64,000 nt of DNA from the NCBI RefSeq assembly GCF_005222705.1, contig NZ_STGF01000010.1, positions 171,180 through 235,179 on the forward strand, given 5' to 3'. The first letter of the stretch is position 1, and each line of letters begins with the position of its first letter. Source of the stretch: Paenibacillus sp. SY21-1. Its GTDB lineage: Bacteria; Bacillota; Bacilli; Paenibacillales; Paenibacillaceae. A model generated the notes under the pieces. That model was given only the letters and a program-made list of their open reading frames with translations, made no database searches and was not told the DNA's origin. The position numbers were made by a program, and so were the translations under genes. Positions 25,987 to 34,537 of the stretch are shown in pieces.

Positions 25987-27510
25987 TCAGCGGCTGCGAC
26001 GGATCGTTGGCGCAAGACGTCCCGGCTTCCATTTGCCCGGCAAGGAGGCGTTATGGCTCGCCGTGGCAGCGACGCCTTCTCCCCGATTTGCTTCATCAGG
26101 CCGATAAGGCAGCTCCAGTACAAAGGTGCTGCCCGAATGCCCGTCCTCGGAGCCCGCCGCCGTCTCGCTGTGCTCCAGCCTGAGCTCTCCTGCCTGCGCT
26201 CTTGCCAGCAAACGGCTGTACGGCAGGCCAAGACCCAAGCCGCGAATCCTTTTTTTCTTTCCTTCTCCCCTGAAAAACCGTTCAAATATGCGCGACTGCT
26301 CTTGTCCCGTAATCCCGCAGCCATTGTCCGCAATCCTGACCTGGACATGGCCCGCGTCAACAAGCACGGTTACGCGAAGCTCTATTGGTCTGCCGGGCAC
26401 AGCAGCTTGTACGGCGTTATTAAGCAGGTTGACGACAATCTGCTGAATCCTCAGCGCATCCCCGGTTGTCGTCAACCTGTCTCCCCGCGCTTCAAAGCTG
26501 ACTTTCAGCTTTTCCTCCTCGTCCGCCAGCTTCCACTGATAGACGATCTCAGATACCAGCACGCCCAAATCGAGCCTGTCGCTCCGCACCTCCAGACTTC
26601 CCGATGAAAAGGCGTTGTAATTCAACAGGTCGGCGACCATTCGTTCCATTCTGCCGCTCTCCTTGAGCGCGATATCCAGAAACTCGTCCGCCTCCTCCTG
26701 ACTGACGACTCCCTCCCGCACGGCCATCAGCAGCCCTTTAATGGACGTAACGGGCGTTTTCAGCTCATGCGTCACATCGGCCAGCGATACGGCACGCCAT
26801 TCCTCCAGCTGCTTGAGACGAAGCGCCATATCCCTGAAAGAGCCAATCAGCTCATTTATTTCCCGCTCGCGGGTTTCGAAATTCAAGTCGACGTCGTAGT
26901 GTCCGTCTGCGATCTGGCGGGCGCTGTCCGCCACCTTGCGAATCGGCCGTGCCAGCCTGCGCGAAAGGGAGTAGAGCGTAAACCATCCGCACAAGACGAG
27001 CGTCAGCAGCAAAACGACAATCAGCAACAGTTGGTTCGGCGAATAAGCAAGCGCCCAGTTTGTTTGCAGCAGCGCCACCTGCCCAACCTCGCGTTCGCCG
27101 TCCATTATCTCTGCATGAACGGCGGTGTAGCGGCTGTCCCTCGCCTCGCTTAAATCGTCGGTCAGCTTTTTCTGCACGTCCTCCGGCCCCATCGGGGGAA
27201 AGGAATACAACAGATGGCCCTGCGCATCGGTAATGATCAGACAGAGCTCTTCCTTTTCAAACTTGAAATACTGAAAGCGGCTGCCCAGCACCTTGTCAAA
27301 GTTTGGGGGGATGCGCAGCTGTCCGTCCTCGACGATAACGCGGTCAGCCATCTCCTGGGCCAGCAATCCGGCGGTCTGCAGACGGCTGTCCGTGGCGGTA
27401 TTCATGATCCAATAGGCGGCCGAGCCTGCGATAATTACGAGACCTACGCACAGGATAGCGAAATACCTTATGGTCCAGTAAGACAAAAGCGACGTGCGCT
27501 TATCCTTCAT
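25987..27510 (-). CDS. Membrane sensor histidine kinase (OmpR-pair)
   Basis: A kinase of about 507 residues. ATG 27510 overlaps the regulator's stop (ATGA); ATG 27525 is an alternative. Two membrane segments (about 12-38 and 165-190) bracket an extracellular domain. HAMP (about 190-245), HisKA with DVTHELKTPVTS, and HATPase with NNAVQAA, DNGCGI and GLGLGLPYSR follow. It should phosphorylate the OmpR-type regulator encoded just upstream. The C-terminal 45 residues after the ATPase domain are low in recognisable motifs. Signal and regulon unknown; the closest genes are the hybrid kinase (convergent) and the YceI gene. Confidence 0.88.
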   Translation of the reverse strand: MKDKRTSLLSYWTIRYFAILCVGLVIIAGSAAYWIMNTATDSRLQTAGLLAQEMADRVIVEDGQLRIPPNFDKVLGSRFQYFKFEKEELCLIITDAQGHLLYSFPPMGPEDVQKKLTDDLSEARDSRYTAVHAEIMDGEREVGQVALLQTNWALAYSPNQLLLIVVLLLTLVLCGWFTLYSLSRRLARPIRKVADSARQIADGHYDVDLNFETREREINELIGSFRDMALRLKQLEEWRAVSLADVTHELKTPVTSIKGLLMAVREGVVSQEEADEFLDIALKESGRMERMVADLLNYNAFSSGSLEVRSDRLDLGVLVSEIVYQWKLADEEEKLKVSFEARGDRLTTTGDALRIQQIVVNLLNNAVQAAVPGRPIELRVTVLVDAGHVQVRIADNGCGITGQEQSRIFERFFRGEGKKKRIRGLGLGLPYSRLLARAQAGELRLEHSETAAGSEDGHSGSTFVLELPYRPDEANRGEGVAATASHNASLPGKWKPGRLAPTIRRSR

Positions 27511-28199
27511 TCTTTTAGCCAGCATTGATAGCCCATCCCCCGAATCGTACGTATTTCCCCGGCTTCCGGGGACCAGTGGGACAGCGCCCGGCGCAATCGC
27601 TTAACCGACAAATCCACCGCTCTGTCGCTGCCGTCGTAATCCATCCCCCACACCTGCTCGATCAGCTGCTCTCTCGTAAAGATCCGATTCGGCCGTTCTG
27701 CCAAAAACAACAACAGAGCAAGCTCCCTCCGGCTCAGCTCCACCTCGGCCCCATTAATCAGCACCTGCTTGGCGGCAAAATCTATAACCAGATTGCCATA
27801 CAGCCTCCTGCTCTCATCGCTTGTCCAGACAGGCCTTCTGCGCAATACGGCGTTGACCCGAGCGACAACCTCCTCCGGCATGAAGGGCTTGCTCATATAA
27901 TCGTCCGCTCCCCCGTTCAAGCCTGCAAGCCGATCGCCGATCCCGTCTCTCGCCGTCAGCATAATGACCGGACAGGCGCTCGTTACTCTGATGCGGGCCA
28001 GCAGTTCATGGCCGTCCAGGTCCGGCAGCATCAGATCGAGCAGAACCAGCGCAGGCTGCTCCTGCTCGAAATAAGCCATCGCCTCCGCTCCGTTCGCAGC
28101 CCGAATCGGCTTGAAGCCCGCTTTTTTCAAATAGGCGGCAAGCACTCTCGATATGGCTTCCTCATCCTCAACAATTAATATAGCTTGCAAGCTGCTCAC
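27507..28199 (-). CDS. OmpR/PhoB-family response regulator
   Basis: A 230-residue regulator. The receiver domain has ILIVEDEE, phospho-acceptor D in LVLLDLMLPDLDG near 54, and YMSKPF for the conserved lysine. The C-terminal winged helix has LSRRELALLLFLAERPNRIF followed by TREQLIEQVWG and RTIRGMGYQCWLKE. Its stop overlaps the kinase start, so the pair is translationally coupled. It is divergent from the yceI-like gene, which it may control; the 240 bp between them shows no clear operator repeat. Confidence 0.9.
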   Translation of the reverse strand: MSSLQAILIVEDEEAISRVLAAYLKKAGFKPIRAANGAEAMAYFEQEQPALVLLDLMLPDLDGHELLARIRVTSACPVIMLTARDGIGDRLAGLNGGADDYMSKPFMPEEVVARVNAVLRRRPVWTSDESRRLYGNLVIDFAAKQVLINGAEVELSRRELALLLFLAERPNRIFTREQLIEQVWGMDYDGSDRAVDLSVKRLRRALSHWSPEAGEIRTIRGMGYQCWLKE

Positions 28200-28440
28200 C
28201 TTCCTGCGCTTTCCCGTCGTTATACTTTTCTCATATGCTCCTCATTATGAAGCATCGCTTGCAATGGCGTCCAGCCTTCAAAAAAAATAGGCGGCAATTT
28301 CCATCTCGACATGTTCACGACACAATTGCTTGTTATAGTAAAGCAAAGTTAGCCAAGACATACACCAATAAAATTAGAAAACAACAGTGAACGGCTATAC
28401 ACGACCGTGCCGGCTTCCAACTGTTGAGGAGGAGAAAACC

Positions 28441-29196
28441 ATGAACAAAAAAACGAGGAATTGGATCATTACAGGAGCAGCCGCGCTGATTATTGTCGGA
28501 GCCGGAGGCTACACCATCATGAATAATTATTTGGGCAACAATGTAGAAATCGAGCAGGTTATTCCGGCCAGCGGATCGGCCACCGAGGCTCCTGCGGCAG
28601 GCAGCACCAATGGCGAAACCGGCAGCTCCAACACGGAGGCTGCTGCGGACGGAGCCGTTACCGGCGAGGAATTGAACGGCCTGTGGAATATTACGGACGC
28701 ATCCAAAGTCTATTTCTCTGTAACGACATCCCGGGAAACCGTCAACTTCGAGAATAGCGCTGTTTCAGGCAACTGGACGATCAATTTGGACGAGCAGGGC
28801 AGCATGAAGGGCGAGGGCACGCTGGACCTAACCAAAATCAATTCCGGCAACAGCCAGCGCGACGGGCATGTGAAGGAGGCCGAGTTCTTTAATACAGCCG
28901 AATTCCCGCAAGCGAAATTCACTACAGCCTCCATCGAGGGACTTCCATCGGAGTGGGCGGAGGGAACCGTCTACGACTTTACTATGAACGGCACGCTGAA
29001 TGTTCGCGGAACGGACAAGGAAGCCGTATTTGCCGGCAAAGCGCTCTACGATAACAATCAGGTCAAGCTGTCGGCAACAACAACCGTAACCTTCGAGGAC
29101 TTCGGCATGTCCAACCCGCACAGCGTTGTGCTGAGCACCGAAAACGACATTGCGGTCCAGCTTGAGCTTGTGCTTGAGAATCAGCCGATTGCATAA
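28441..29196 (+). CDS. YceI-family protein with N-terminal membrane anchor
   Basis: A 251-residue protein; ATG 28441 follows GAGGAGGAGAAAACC. A basic N-terminus and one hydrophobic segment (WIITGAAALIIVGAGGYTIM) anchor it. A Gly/Ser/Thr/Ala-rich linker (about 38-80) leads to the YceI lipocalin-like barrel (about 85-250), with typical WNITDASKVYFSVTT, NSQRDGHVKEAEFFNTAEFP and LNVRGTDKEA segments. YceI proteins bind isoprenoid or amphiphilic molecules in a hydrophobic tunnel and are often linked to stress. The likely location is the outer face of the cytoplasmic membrane. Confidence 0.9.
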   Translation: MNKKTRNWIITGAAALIIVGAGGYTIMNNYLGNNVEIEQVIPASGSATEAPAAGSTNGETGSSNTEAAADGAVTGEELNGLWNITDASKVYFSVTTSRETVNFENSAVSGNWTINLDEQGSMKGEGTLDLTKINSGNSQRDGHVKEAEFFNTAEFPQAKFTTASIEGLPSEWAEGTVYDFTMNGTLNVRGTDKEAVFAGKALYDNNQVKLSATTTVTFEDFGMSNPHSVVLSTENDIAVQLELVLENQPIA

Positions 29197-29206
29197 AACA
29201 CGGACA

Positions 29207-29231
29207 GGGCTGCGGCATATTGCCGCAGCCC
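29207..29231 (+). terminator. Hairpin after the YceI gene
   Basis: Perfect 10-bp GC-rich stem GGGCTGCGGC / GCCGCAGCCC with a 5-nt loop; the following T-run is weak (CAATTTGC). Confidence 0.55.
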
Positions 29232-29322
29232 CAATTTGCAGTGACAGAACCATTGTTTAGAGTGCTGCTTCATCCGGCATGTCTATGTCGTCGCAATAGC
29301 ATGCATTTGAAAAAATTTATTT

Positions 29323-30384
29323 TCAGGTCCGCTCGTAATGCAGCAAGCCGGCACGCAGTCCATCCATGATTCTCTGTCGCAATTGCTCCGGCTCCAGCAC
29401 ACAGATCTCTCCTCCATAACCCATGATAATCTCCGCGGCAGATTCCATGCCTTGAAATTCAAGCGTCGCCGTCAGCCAACCGTCACTCTCACGTTCTGTC
29501 CTCACGACCTTAATGTACCGCTCACGGGACAGACGATCAACGATCCTCTCTGTTAATCGCGCAGTTGCTGAGTATTTGGGCAGCCTTTCCTTGAAGGAGC
29601 CTAATGATTTCTCCCAATAGGCGGCAAGATCAAAGCGTTGCGGTCTTCGGAAGGTATTCTCAAGCACCGTTGCCTTCTCAAGTCGGGATATGCGGTAGGT
29701 TCTTAGTCCATCATCCTTCTCGGACGTTCCTCCAGGTTCCCTGTCTTCCACAGCAGCAGCGGACTCGCTTGCCTGTTCATCATGCTCCCGCCATGCCTCC
29801 CATCCATCTTGCTCCCGCTCCGTTTGTGCGACCAAATACCAAACGCTGCGCTTGGCTACCAGGCCGAGCGGTAGTACGATACGAACCGTAGGCTGACCGT
29901 CACGCCTATATAGAATTCTCAGTCTGCGGTTGCCCCATACCGCCTCCTGTACGACTGGAAGCCAATCCGGCTGATCCGAATCTTGTTGATGCCAGCTTGC
30001 TCCGTCGATATGAATTTTCTGCCGGACATCTGCGGCGCCTGCACTCGCCTCGCCCGGCGCTGCCGCAAGCAGCTTCTGTACGGCCGCCTCCACATGCTCG
30101 CCTAACCCCAACTCCCCCAGCAAGCCTACCTTCGCTGCAATAAGCATGGAAGAGAGCTCCTCGGCCCGCATCCCCGTCAAATCGGTCCGGTACCCCTCCG
30201 TTAACGTCCAGCCCCCCTGCGATCCGCGTTCCGCATATACCGGTACTCCCGCTCCGCTCAACGCTTCCATATCTCGCATAATCGTTCGCTCGGATACCTC
30301 CAGCTGCTCCGCAAGCTCCTTGGAGGTAAGCTTCCGGTAGTTTTGCAGCAGCAATACAATTGAAATCAGCCTGCTTGCCCTCAT
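29323..30384 (-). CDS. YafY-family WYL-domain transcriptional regulator
   Basis: A 353-residue regulator; ATG 30384 follows AAGGGAG, and the frame from 30414 lacks a site. The N-terminal winged HTH (RLISIVLLLQNYRKLTSKEL, then AEQLEVSERTIMRDMEAL) is DeoR-like. The middle and C-terminal parts form WYL and WCX domains (RRLRILYRRDG..., TYRISRLEKATVLENTFRRP). Many YafY proteins control a divergent neighbour. Here the divergent gene is an SDR dehydrogenase and a perfect dyad lies between them. The ligand is unknown. Confidence 0.88.
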   Translation of the reverse strand: MRASRLISIVLLLQNYRKLTSKELAEQLEVSERTIMRDMEALSGAGVPVYAERGSQGGWTLTEGYRTDLTGMRAEELSSMLIAAKVGLLGELGLGEHVEAAVQKLLAAAPGEASAGAADVRQKIHIDGASWHQQDSDQPDWLPVVQEAVWGNRRLRILYRRDGQPTVRIVLPLGLVAKRSVWYLVAQTEREQDGWEAWREHDEQASESAAAVEDREPGGTSEKDDGLRTYRISRLEKATVLENTFRRPQRFDLAAYWEKSLGSFKERLPKYSATARLTERIVDRLSRERYIKVVRTERESDGWLTATLEFQGMESAAEIIMGYGGEICVLEPEQLRQRIMDGLRAGLLHYERT

Positions 30385-30426
30385 GCCGCCAGCTCCCTTC
30401 CTGTTTATTGTCATTGTATCATTTAT

Positions 30427-30447
30427 ATATGACAGAGGTTGTCATAT
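30427..30447. promoter_or_regulatory. Perfect dyad between the WYL regulator and SDR genes
   Basis: ATATGACA-N5-TGTCATAT, an exact inverted repeat, placed 43 bp from the regulator start and 98 bp from the SDR start. It is a strong candidate operator of the YafY-type regulator for both divergent promoters. Confidence 0.6.
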
Positions 30448-30544
30448 AAGCTTTGCTACACTATGAAGGTATTAAACATTGTCCGCATGAAAAGCGGTTG
30501 ACGATGACATGCTTTCATTACAATGATACAGAGGAGTGGATCAA

Positions 30545-31426
30545 ATGCTGCCTTTAGAAGGAAAAATCGCTGTAGTAGCAGGTTCTACGAGAGGAGCGGG
30601 ACGCGGCATTGCCGCAAGCTTGGGCGAAGCGGGAGCGACCGTATACTGTACGGGGAGGAGCGTTCGCGGACAGGCTTCGGATTTGAACAGATCGGAGACG
30701 ATCGAAGAAACGGCCGAGCTCGTCACCGCGCTTGGAGGACAAGGCATTCCCGTCCAGGCCGATCATACGGTTGAATCGGACGTGCAAGCTTTATTCGAGC
30801 GAATTCAAACCGAGCAGAACGGCAAGCTGGATATACTGATCAATAACATCTGGGGCGGGGAAAAGCTGATTGAATTTGACACGCCATTCTGGGAGCATTC
30901 TCTAAGCAATGGCCTGCTCATGCAGGAGCGTGCCGTCAAAGCGCATCTGATTACCGCCTATTACGGGGCCCCGCTGCTCGTCAAGCAGGGAAGCGGACTG
31001 ATCATTGAGGTGACGGACGGCATCGACTACAAATACAGAGGAAGCTTGTTCTATAGTCTAGCCAAAATATCGCCGATCCATATAGCCGAAGCGATGGCCG
31101 CCGAGCTGCGCCCCCACGGCGTCTCCGCCGTCGCCGCCACGCCCGGCTTTCTGCGATCGGAGGAAATGCTGGAATACTTCGGCGTCGGCGAAGCGAACTG
31201 GCAGGATGCCGTGCATAGCGGCAGGCCGCACGCCGAGCATTTCAGCCAATCGGAAACTCCCCGCTACATCGGCAGAGGCATTGCCGCGCTCGCAGCAAGC
31301 CCCGACCTGATGGACAGATCGGGGCAGGTATTCTCCAGTTGGCGCCTTACAGACGAATTCGGTATTATCGACATCGACGGCAGGCGTCCTCACTGGGGCA
31401 ACTACGCCAAAAAAATGGGCTTTTAG
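30545..31426 (+). CDS. Short-chain dehydrogenase/reductase
   Basis: A 293-residue SDR. ATG 30545 is used because GAGGAG lies 8 nt upstream; GTG 30536 abuts that site. The cofactor motif reads VVAGSTRGAGRGIA (TGxxxGxG type), the NNAG position reads NNIWGG, and the active-site tyrosine and lysine are in FYSLAK (YxxxK). The C-terminus (FGIIDIDGRRPHWGNY) is longer than in classical members. The substrate is unknown. It is divergent from the WYL regulator and likely under its control. Confidence 0.88.
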   Translation: MLPLEGKIAVVAGSTRGAGRGIAASLGEAGATVYCTGRSVRGQASDLNRSETIEETAELVTALGGQGIPVQADHTVESDVQALFERIQTEQNGKLDILINNIWGGEKLIEFDTPFWEHSLSNGLLMQERAVKAHLITAYYGAPLLVKQGSGLIIEVTDGIDYKYRGSLFYSLAKISPIHIAEAMAAELRPHGVSAVAATPGFLRSEEMLEYFGVGEANWQDAVHSGRPHAEHFSQSETPRYIGRGIAALAASPDLMDRSGQVFSSWRLTDEFGIIDIDGRRPHWGNYAKKMGF

Positions 31427-31444
31427 TCAGGCTTACCGTCATGC

Positions 31445-32380
31445 TTACAGCTTAAAGCGTTCAACCAAGGCTTGCAAATTTTGCGCGAGATGAGAAAGCG
31501 AGGTCGCGGATGCGGATATTTCCTCCATTGAAGCGACCTGCTCCTCCGTAGCGGCGGATATATTCTCCGAACCGGCTGCATTGTGCTCGGACACGTCGTT
31601 GATCCGGTAAACCGCATCTACAACCTCTGCCGTACTGGCCGACATCTCTTGGGATGCCGCGGCGATATCCTCCAGACGTCCCTTCAATTGCTCAACCTCG
31701 GCATGTATGGAATGAAACGCGCGATCTGCTTCTTTTACCGCCTCGATCCCTTCTAATTTCCCCGTGCCATCCAGCAAATAAATATAGCCCTCCTGTCCGA
31801 TTCGGGTTGCTTGGACAATTTCCTCAAGCGCCTTCAGCGACAGGCTCACGGATACGACACCGTGGCCGTCGGCCGTCGTTTGCGCTACCGAAGCGACGAC
31901 ATTTCCTGTATTGCTCGATATGTACGGATTGATAATCGTAGGATTGTTTTTATTTTCTGATGCCCTGATGTACCAAGGGCGTTTTCGCGGATCGTAATCG
32001 GGCGGATTAACCGCAGTAACGGGTGAATTCACATAGACGCCCTGATCCGTGCCGACAGATGCCAGCTCGACATCGGGATGGGTATTTTTAAAGGCGTCAA
32101 GCATGGTGCGGATTTGCGGCGTCTCGTTTCCCTGCACCCCGCCAACTTCGCCTGCCTGCAGCTGCGACGCGAGGAAATCGACATTTTTTTGGGTAGCCTC
32201 CATCAGCTCTGTAACCATCTCGTCAAGCACCTGCAAATTGCTTTGGGCGCTTTCGAACATTTTCTCCTCGACCTTGGCTTTGGCCGTATCGAACGATATC
32301 CAGCCGATGCTTACGGAGGGCACTAACAAAACCAGTATAAAAAACACGATAAGCTTCTCTCTCAATTTCATCCTGTTCAC
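31445..32380 (-). CDS. Methyl-accepting chemotaxis protein with in-frame internal deletion
   Basis: A 311-residue product; GTG 32380 follows AGGAGG (7 nt). One N-terminal membrane segment (IVFFILVLLVPSVSIGWISF) and a dCache_1-like sensor domain (about 35-205, with PDYDPRKRPWYIRA) are normal for a receptor. After YLLDGTGK the sequence jumps straight to the C-terminal coiled coil of the signalling domain (IAAASQEMSASTAEV, then ISAATEEQVASMEEISASA, end LVERFKL). The second membrane helix, the HAMP domain and the signalling hairpin tip (the EAARAGEHG region) are all absent. The chain would leave the signalling remnant outside the cell, so it should be non-functional as a receptor unless repurposed. 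The frame itself is intact. Confidence 0.85.
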   Translation of the reverse strand: MNRMKLREKLIVFFILVLLVPSVSIGWISFDTAKAKVEEKMFESAQSNLQVLDEMVTELMEATQKNVDFLASQLQAGEVGGVQGNETPQIRTMLDAFKNTHPDVELASVGTDQGVYVNSPVTAVNPPDYDPRKRPWYIRASENKNNPTIINPYISSNTGNVVASVAQTTADGHGVVSVSLSLKALEEIVQATRIGQEGYIYLLDGTGKLEGIEAVKEADRAFHSIHAEVEQLKGRLEDIAAASQEMSASTAEVVDAVYRINDVSEHNAAGSENISAATEEQVASMEEISASATSLSHLAQNLQALVERFKL

Positions 32381-32561
32381 TTTTTAACCTCCTGAAGTGA
32401 GTCCATTGCGTTTCTTTGTGTCCTTGTCCTAATAAGAGAAGCAAGCAAATCTACTGGCCTGTGGCATCATTTTATGACAACCAATGACGACTTACAACGA
32501 TATTCGACATTGATTTTTCGTAAAAATAGCTGCCTCCTTTCAAGGCCGCTTTGAATACGAA

Positions 32562-32590
32562 TTGACAACCCCGAAAGCTAGTGGTAGAGT
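32562..32590 (+). promoter_or_regulatory. Promoter of the ssuB-cysK-ggt unit
   Basis: -35 TTGACA (32562-32567), 17 nt, -10 TAGAGT (32585-32590). The same layout (TTGACA, 17 nt, TAGATT) starts the opposite sulfur operon. Confidence 0.75.
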
Positions 32591-32738
32591 ACACTCAATA
32601 ATATTTGATAATACCAACCAGTATACTTGGTTTAATGTCGAATGACAACGAAAATCGCGATATCGCCGCTGACCGTACAAACGGAAGCATCGCTATCTGC
32701 CGGGCATGTACAGCCCTTGGCGCTAGCGATGTTTTTTT
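32591..32738 (+). promoter_or_regulatory. Conserved structured leader with intrinsic terminator (copy 1)
   Basis: The first 41 nt after the 6-nt post-10 gap (32597-32637) are 31/41 identical to the leader of the minus-strand operon. They form helix P1: TTTGATAATACC (32604-32615) with GGTTTAATGTCGAA (32629-32642), a 13-nt loop and a 2-nt bulge. After this come the shared blocks TGTCGAATGA and CGCTGACCGTA..CGGAAG. A terminator follows directly: CATCGCTA (32688-32695) / TAGCGATG (32724-32731), inner GCCGGGC/GCCC..GGC stem, then seven T. Upstream GCGAT near 32656 can pair with ATCGC of the 5' arm, a possible antiterminator. No known riboswitch consensus (S-box, T-box, TPP, FMN) is recognised. Confidence 0.7.
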
Positions 32739-32780
32739 ACATTAGCCATAAACAAGGAACAACGGAGAGGAGACAATGCT

Positions 32781-33560
32781 ATGAGTACACCATTGCTCGA
32801 AATAAGAGAGTTGACCAAACGTTTTCAAACGGACAACAAACAGGTTCAAGCTTTGCACAATATTTCATTAAATGTAGAAAAAGGAGCTTTTATCACGGTT
32901 ATCGGCCCCAGCGGCTGCGGCAAAAGCACGCTTCTGCGCATCATTGCAGGGCTCGACGCCGCCTATGAGGGAAGCGTTCGGTTGGAAGGAGAAGCCATAG
33001 CGGGGCCAGGCATAGAAAAAGGCTTTATTTTTCAGGAGCCGCGCCTGTTCCCCTGGCTGACTGTGGAGAAAAATATAGCCGCCGACCTGTCGCTGCGCAA
33101 TCCGGGCGTAAGACAGCGAGTCGATGAGCTCATTCAGCTTGTGAAGCTCGACGGGTTTGCCAAAGCTTACCCGCGCGAGCTGTCCGGGGGGATGGCCCAG
33201 CGGGTAGCGATCGCGCGCGCCTTGCTCCGCAAACCCAAGGTGCTGCTGCTCGACGAGCCCTTCGGCGCGCTTGACGCTTTCACAAGGGCCCATATGCAAG
33301 AAGTGCTGCTCGACATTTGGCGCCAGAACGGCACGACGATGATCTTCGTTACCCACGATATTGATGAAGCCGTGTTTCTGGGCAGCCATATCGTTATCCT
33401 CAAGCCTCGTCCCGGAGAGATCGGCGCTCGCATGGATGTCAGCCTGCCCTATCCCCGCAAAAAATCAAGTCCCGCTTTCCAGGATTTGCGCTATAAGGTG
33501 CTCAGCCAATTCGAGCGTGTGGAGGAGCTTTCGTGGGGAGAAGCCGGCTCAGGCATTTAA
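32781..33560 (+). CDS. ssuB: ABC transporter ATP-binding protein of the sulfonate/nitrate/taurine family
   Basis: A 259-residue ATPase with Walker A GPSGCGKS (near 43-50), Q-loop [13 protein letters not shown], signature [15 protein letters not shown], Walker [13 protein letters not shown] and switch VTHDIDEAV. The FQEPRLFPW and LSGGM forms are typical of the SsuB/TauB group. Start ATG 32781 follows GAGAGGAG; a two-codon ATG-CTA-TGA overlaps the start. The permeases and binding protein it needs are not next to it but in the opposite-strand operon at 42-45 kb, which has no ATPase gene. Both units share the same leader, which supports them forming one importer. Confidence 0.85.
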   Translation: MSTPLLEIRELTKRFQTDNKQVQALHNISLNVEKGAFITVIGPSGCGKSTLLRIIAGLDAAYEGSVRLEGEAIAGPGIEKGFIFQEPRLFPWLTVEKNIAADLSLRNPGVRQRVDELIQLVKLDGFAKAYPRELSGGMAQRVAIARALLRKPKVLLLDEPFGALDAFTRAHMQEVLLDIWRQNGTTMIFVTHDIDEAVFLGSHIVILKPRPGEIGARMDVSLPYPRKKSSPAFQDLRYKVLSQFERVEELSWGEAGSGI

Positions 33561-33610
33561 TGAAACATATCCGCAAACGGACAATTTGAACCATTCAGGA
33601 GGCATGCGCC

Positions 33611-34537
33611 ATGACCGCAAAACGAGTCAACCATATTACAGAGCTGATCGGGGAAACCCCTGCCGTACGATTGAACCGCTTAACTAGCGATGAGGACGCC
33701 GAGGTGTTCGTCAAGTTGGAGTATTTCAACCCTAGCGGAAGTCTTAAAGACAGGGCCGCCTATAATTTAATCGTGGAAGCGGAGAAATCCGGGAGGCTCA
33801 AGCCGGGAGCGACCATTATCGAGCCTACAAGCGGCAATACCGGCATCGGACTTGCGATGAACGCAGCCGCCAAGGGCTATCGGCTCATCATTACGATGCC
33901 GTCCAACGCCACGAAGGAGCGAATAAATATACTGAAGGCGTATGGCGCAGAGGTTGTGCTGACGCCCGCCAATGAGCGCATGTCGGGCTCGATCCGCAAG
34001 GCGCTTGAGCTGCAGCGCCGCATACCTGGCAGCTTCGTCCCGCAGCAGTTCGAGAACCCGGCGAATCCGGCGATTCATCGCACCACAACTGCGCTTGAAA
34101 TTTTGGAGCAAATGGACGGTCAGCTTGACGCCTTCATCGCTACCGCAGGTACTGGCGGCACGATTACCGGAACAGGCGAAGTGCTCCGCGAGAAGCTGCC
34201 CGGCATTCGTATCATTGTCATTGAACCGAAGGGCTCGCCGGTGATATCGGGCGGCAAGCCCGGGCCGCATAAGCTGATTGGCGCCGGACCTGGGTTCGTG
34301 CCCGCCGTTTTAAATCGCGACGCCTTTGACGAGATTGTGCAGGTGACGGATCACGACGCGATTCGGACAGCCAAGCAGCTCGCTATTTTTGAAGGCATCC
34401 TCGTCGGCCCTTCCTCGGGCGCTGCCGTATGGACGGCCCTCAAGGAAGCCAAACGTTTAGGAAAGGGAAAGCGGGTGCTGTGCATTGCTCCGGATAACGG
34501 GGAGCGCTACCTTAGCTCGGACTTGTTTGATGAGTAA
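33611..34537 (+). CDS. cysK: Cysteine synthase (O-acetylserine sulfhydrylase)
   Basis: A 308-residue PLP enzyme. The Schiff-base lysine is K46 in NPSGSLKDRAA. TSGNTGIGLAM binds the substrate carboxylate, and GTGGTITGTG holds the PLP phosphate. GPSSGAAVW lies near the C-terminus. It makes cysteine from O-acetylserine and sulfide, the assimilation end-point for sulfite freed from organosulfur compounds. Members of this family can also be CysM or cystathionine beta-synthase-like; length and motifs fit CysK best. Second gene of the sulfur unit, 50 bp after the ATPase gene, with AGGAGG upstream. Confidence 0.9.
   Translation: MTAKRVNHITELIGETPAVRLNRLTSDEDAEVFVKLEYFNPSGSLKDRAAYNLIVEAEKSGRLKPGATIIEPTSGNTGIGLAMNAAAKGYRLIITMPSNATKERINILKAYGAEVVLTPANERMSGSIRKALELQRRIPGSFVPQQFENPANPAIHRTTTALEILEQMDGQLDAFIATAGTGGTITGTGEVLREKLPGIRIIVIEPKGSPVISGGKPGPHKLIGAGPGFVPAVLNRDAFDEIVQVTDHDAIRTAKQLAIFEGILVGPSSGAAVWTALKEAKRLGKGKRVLCIAPDNGERYLSSDLFDE

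Noticed and set aside
32591..32738. S-box (SAM) or T-box riboswitch for the sulfur operons
   Set aside because: Neither the SAM-I core nor the T-box GGTGG-type sequence is present in either leader.
32642..32968. 108-codon frame overlapping the leader and the start of ssuB
   Set aside because: No ribosome binding site; it runs through the terminator hairpin and then overlaps ssuB in another frame.
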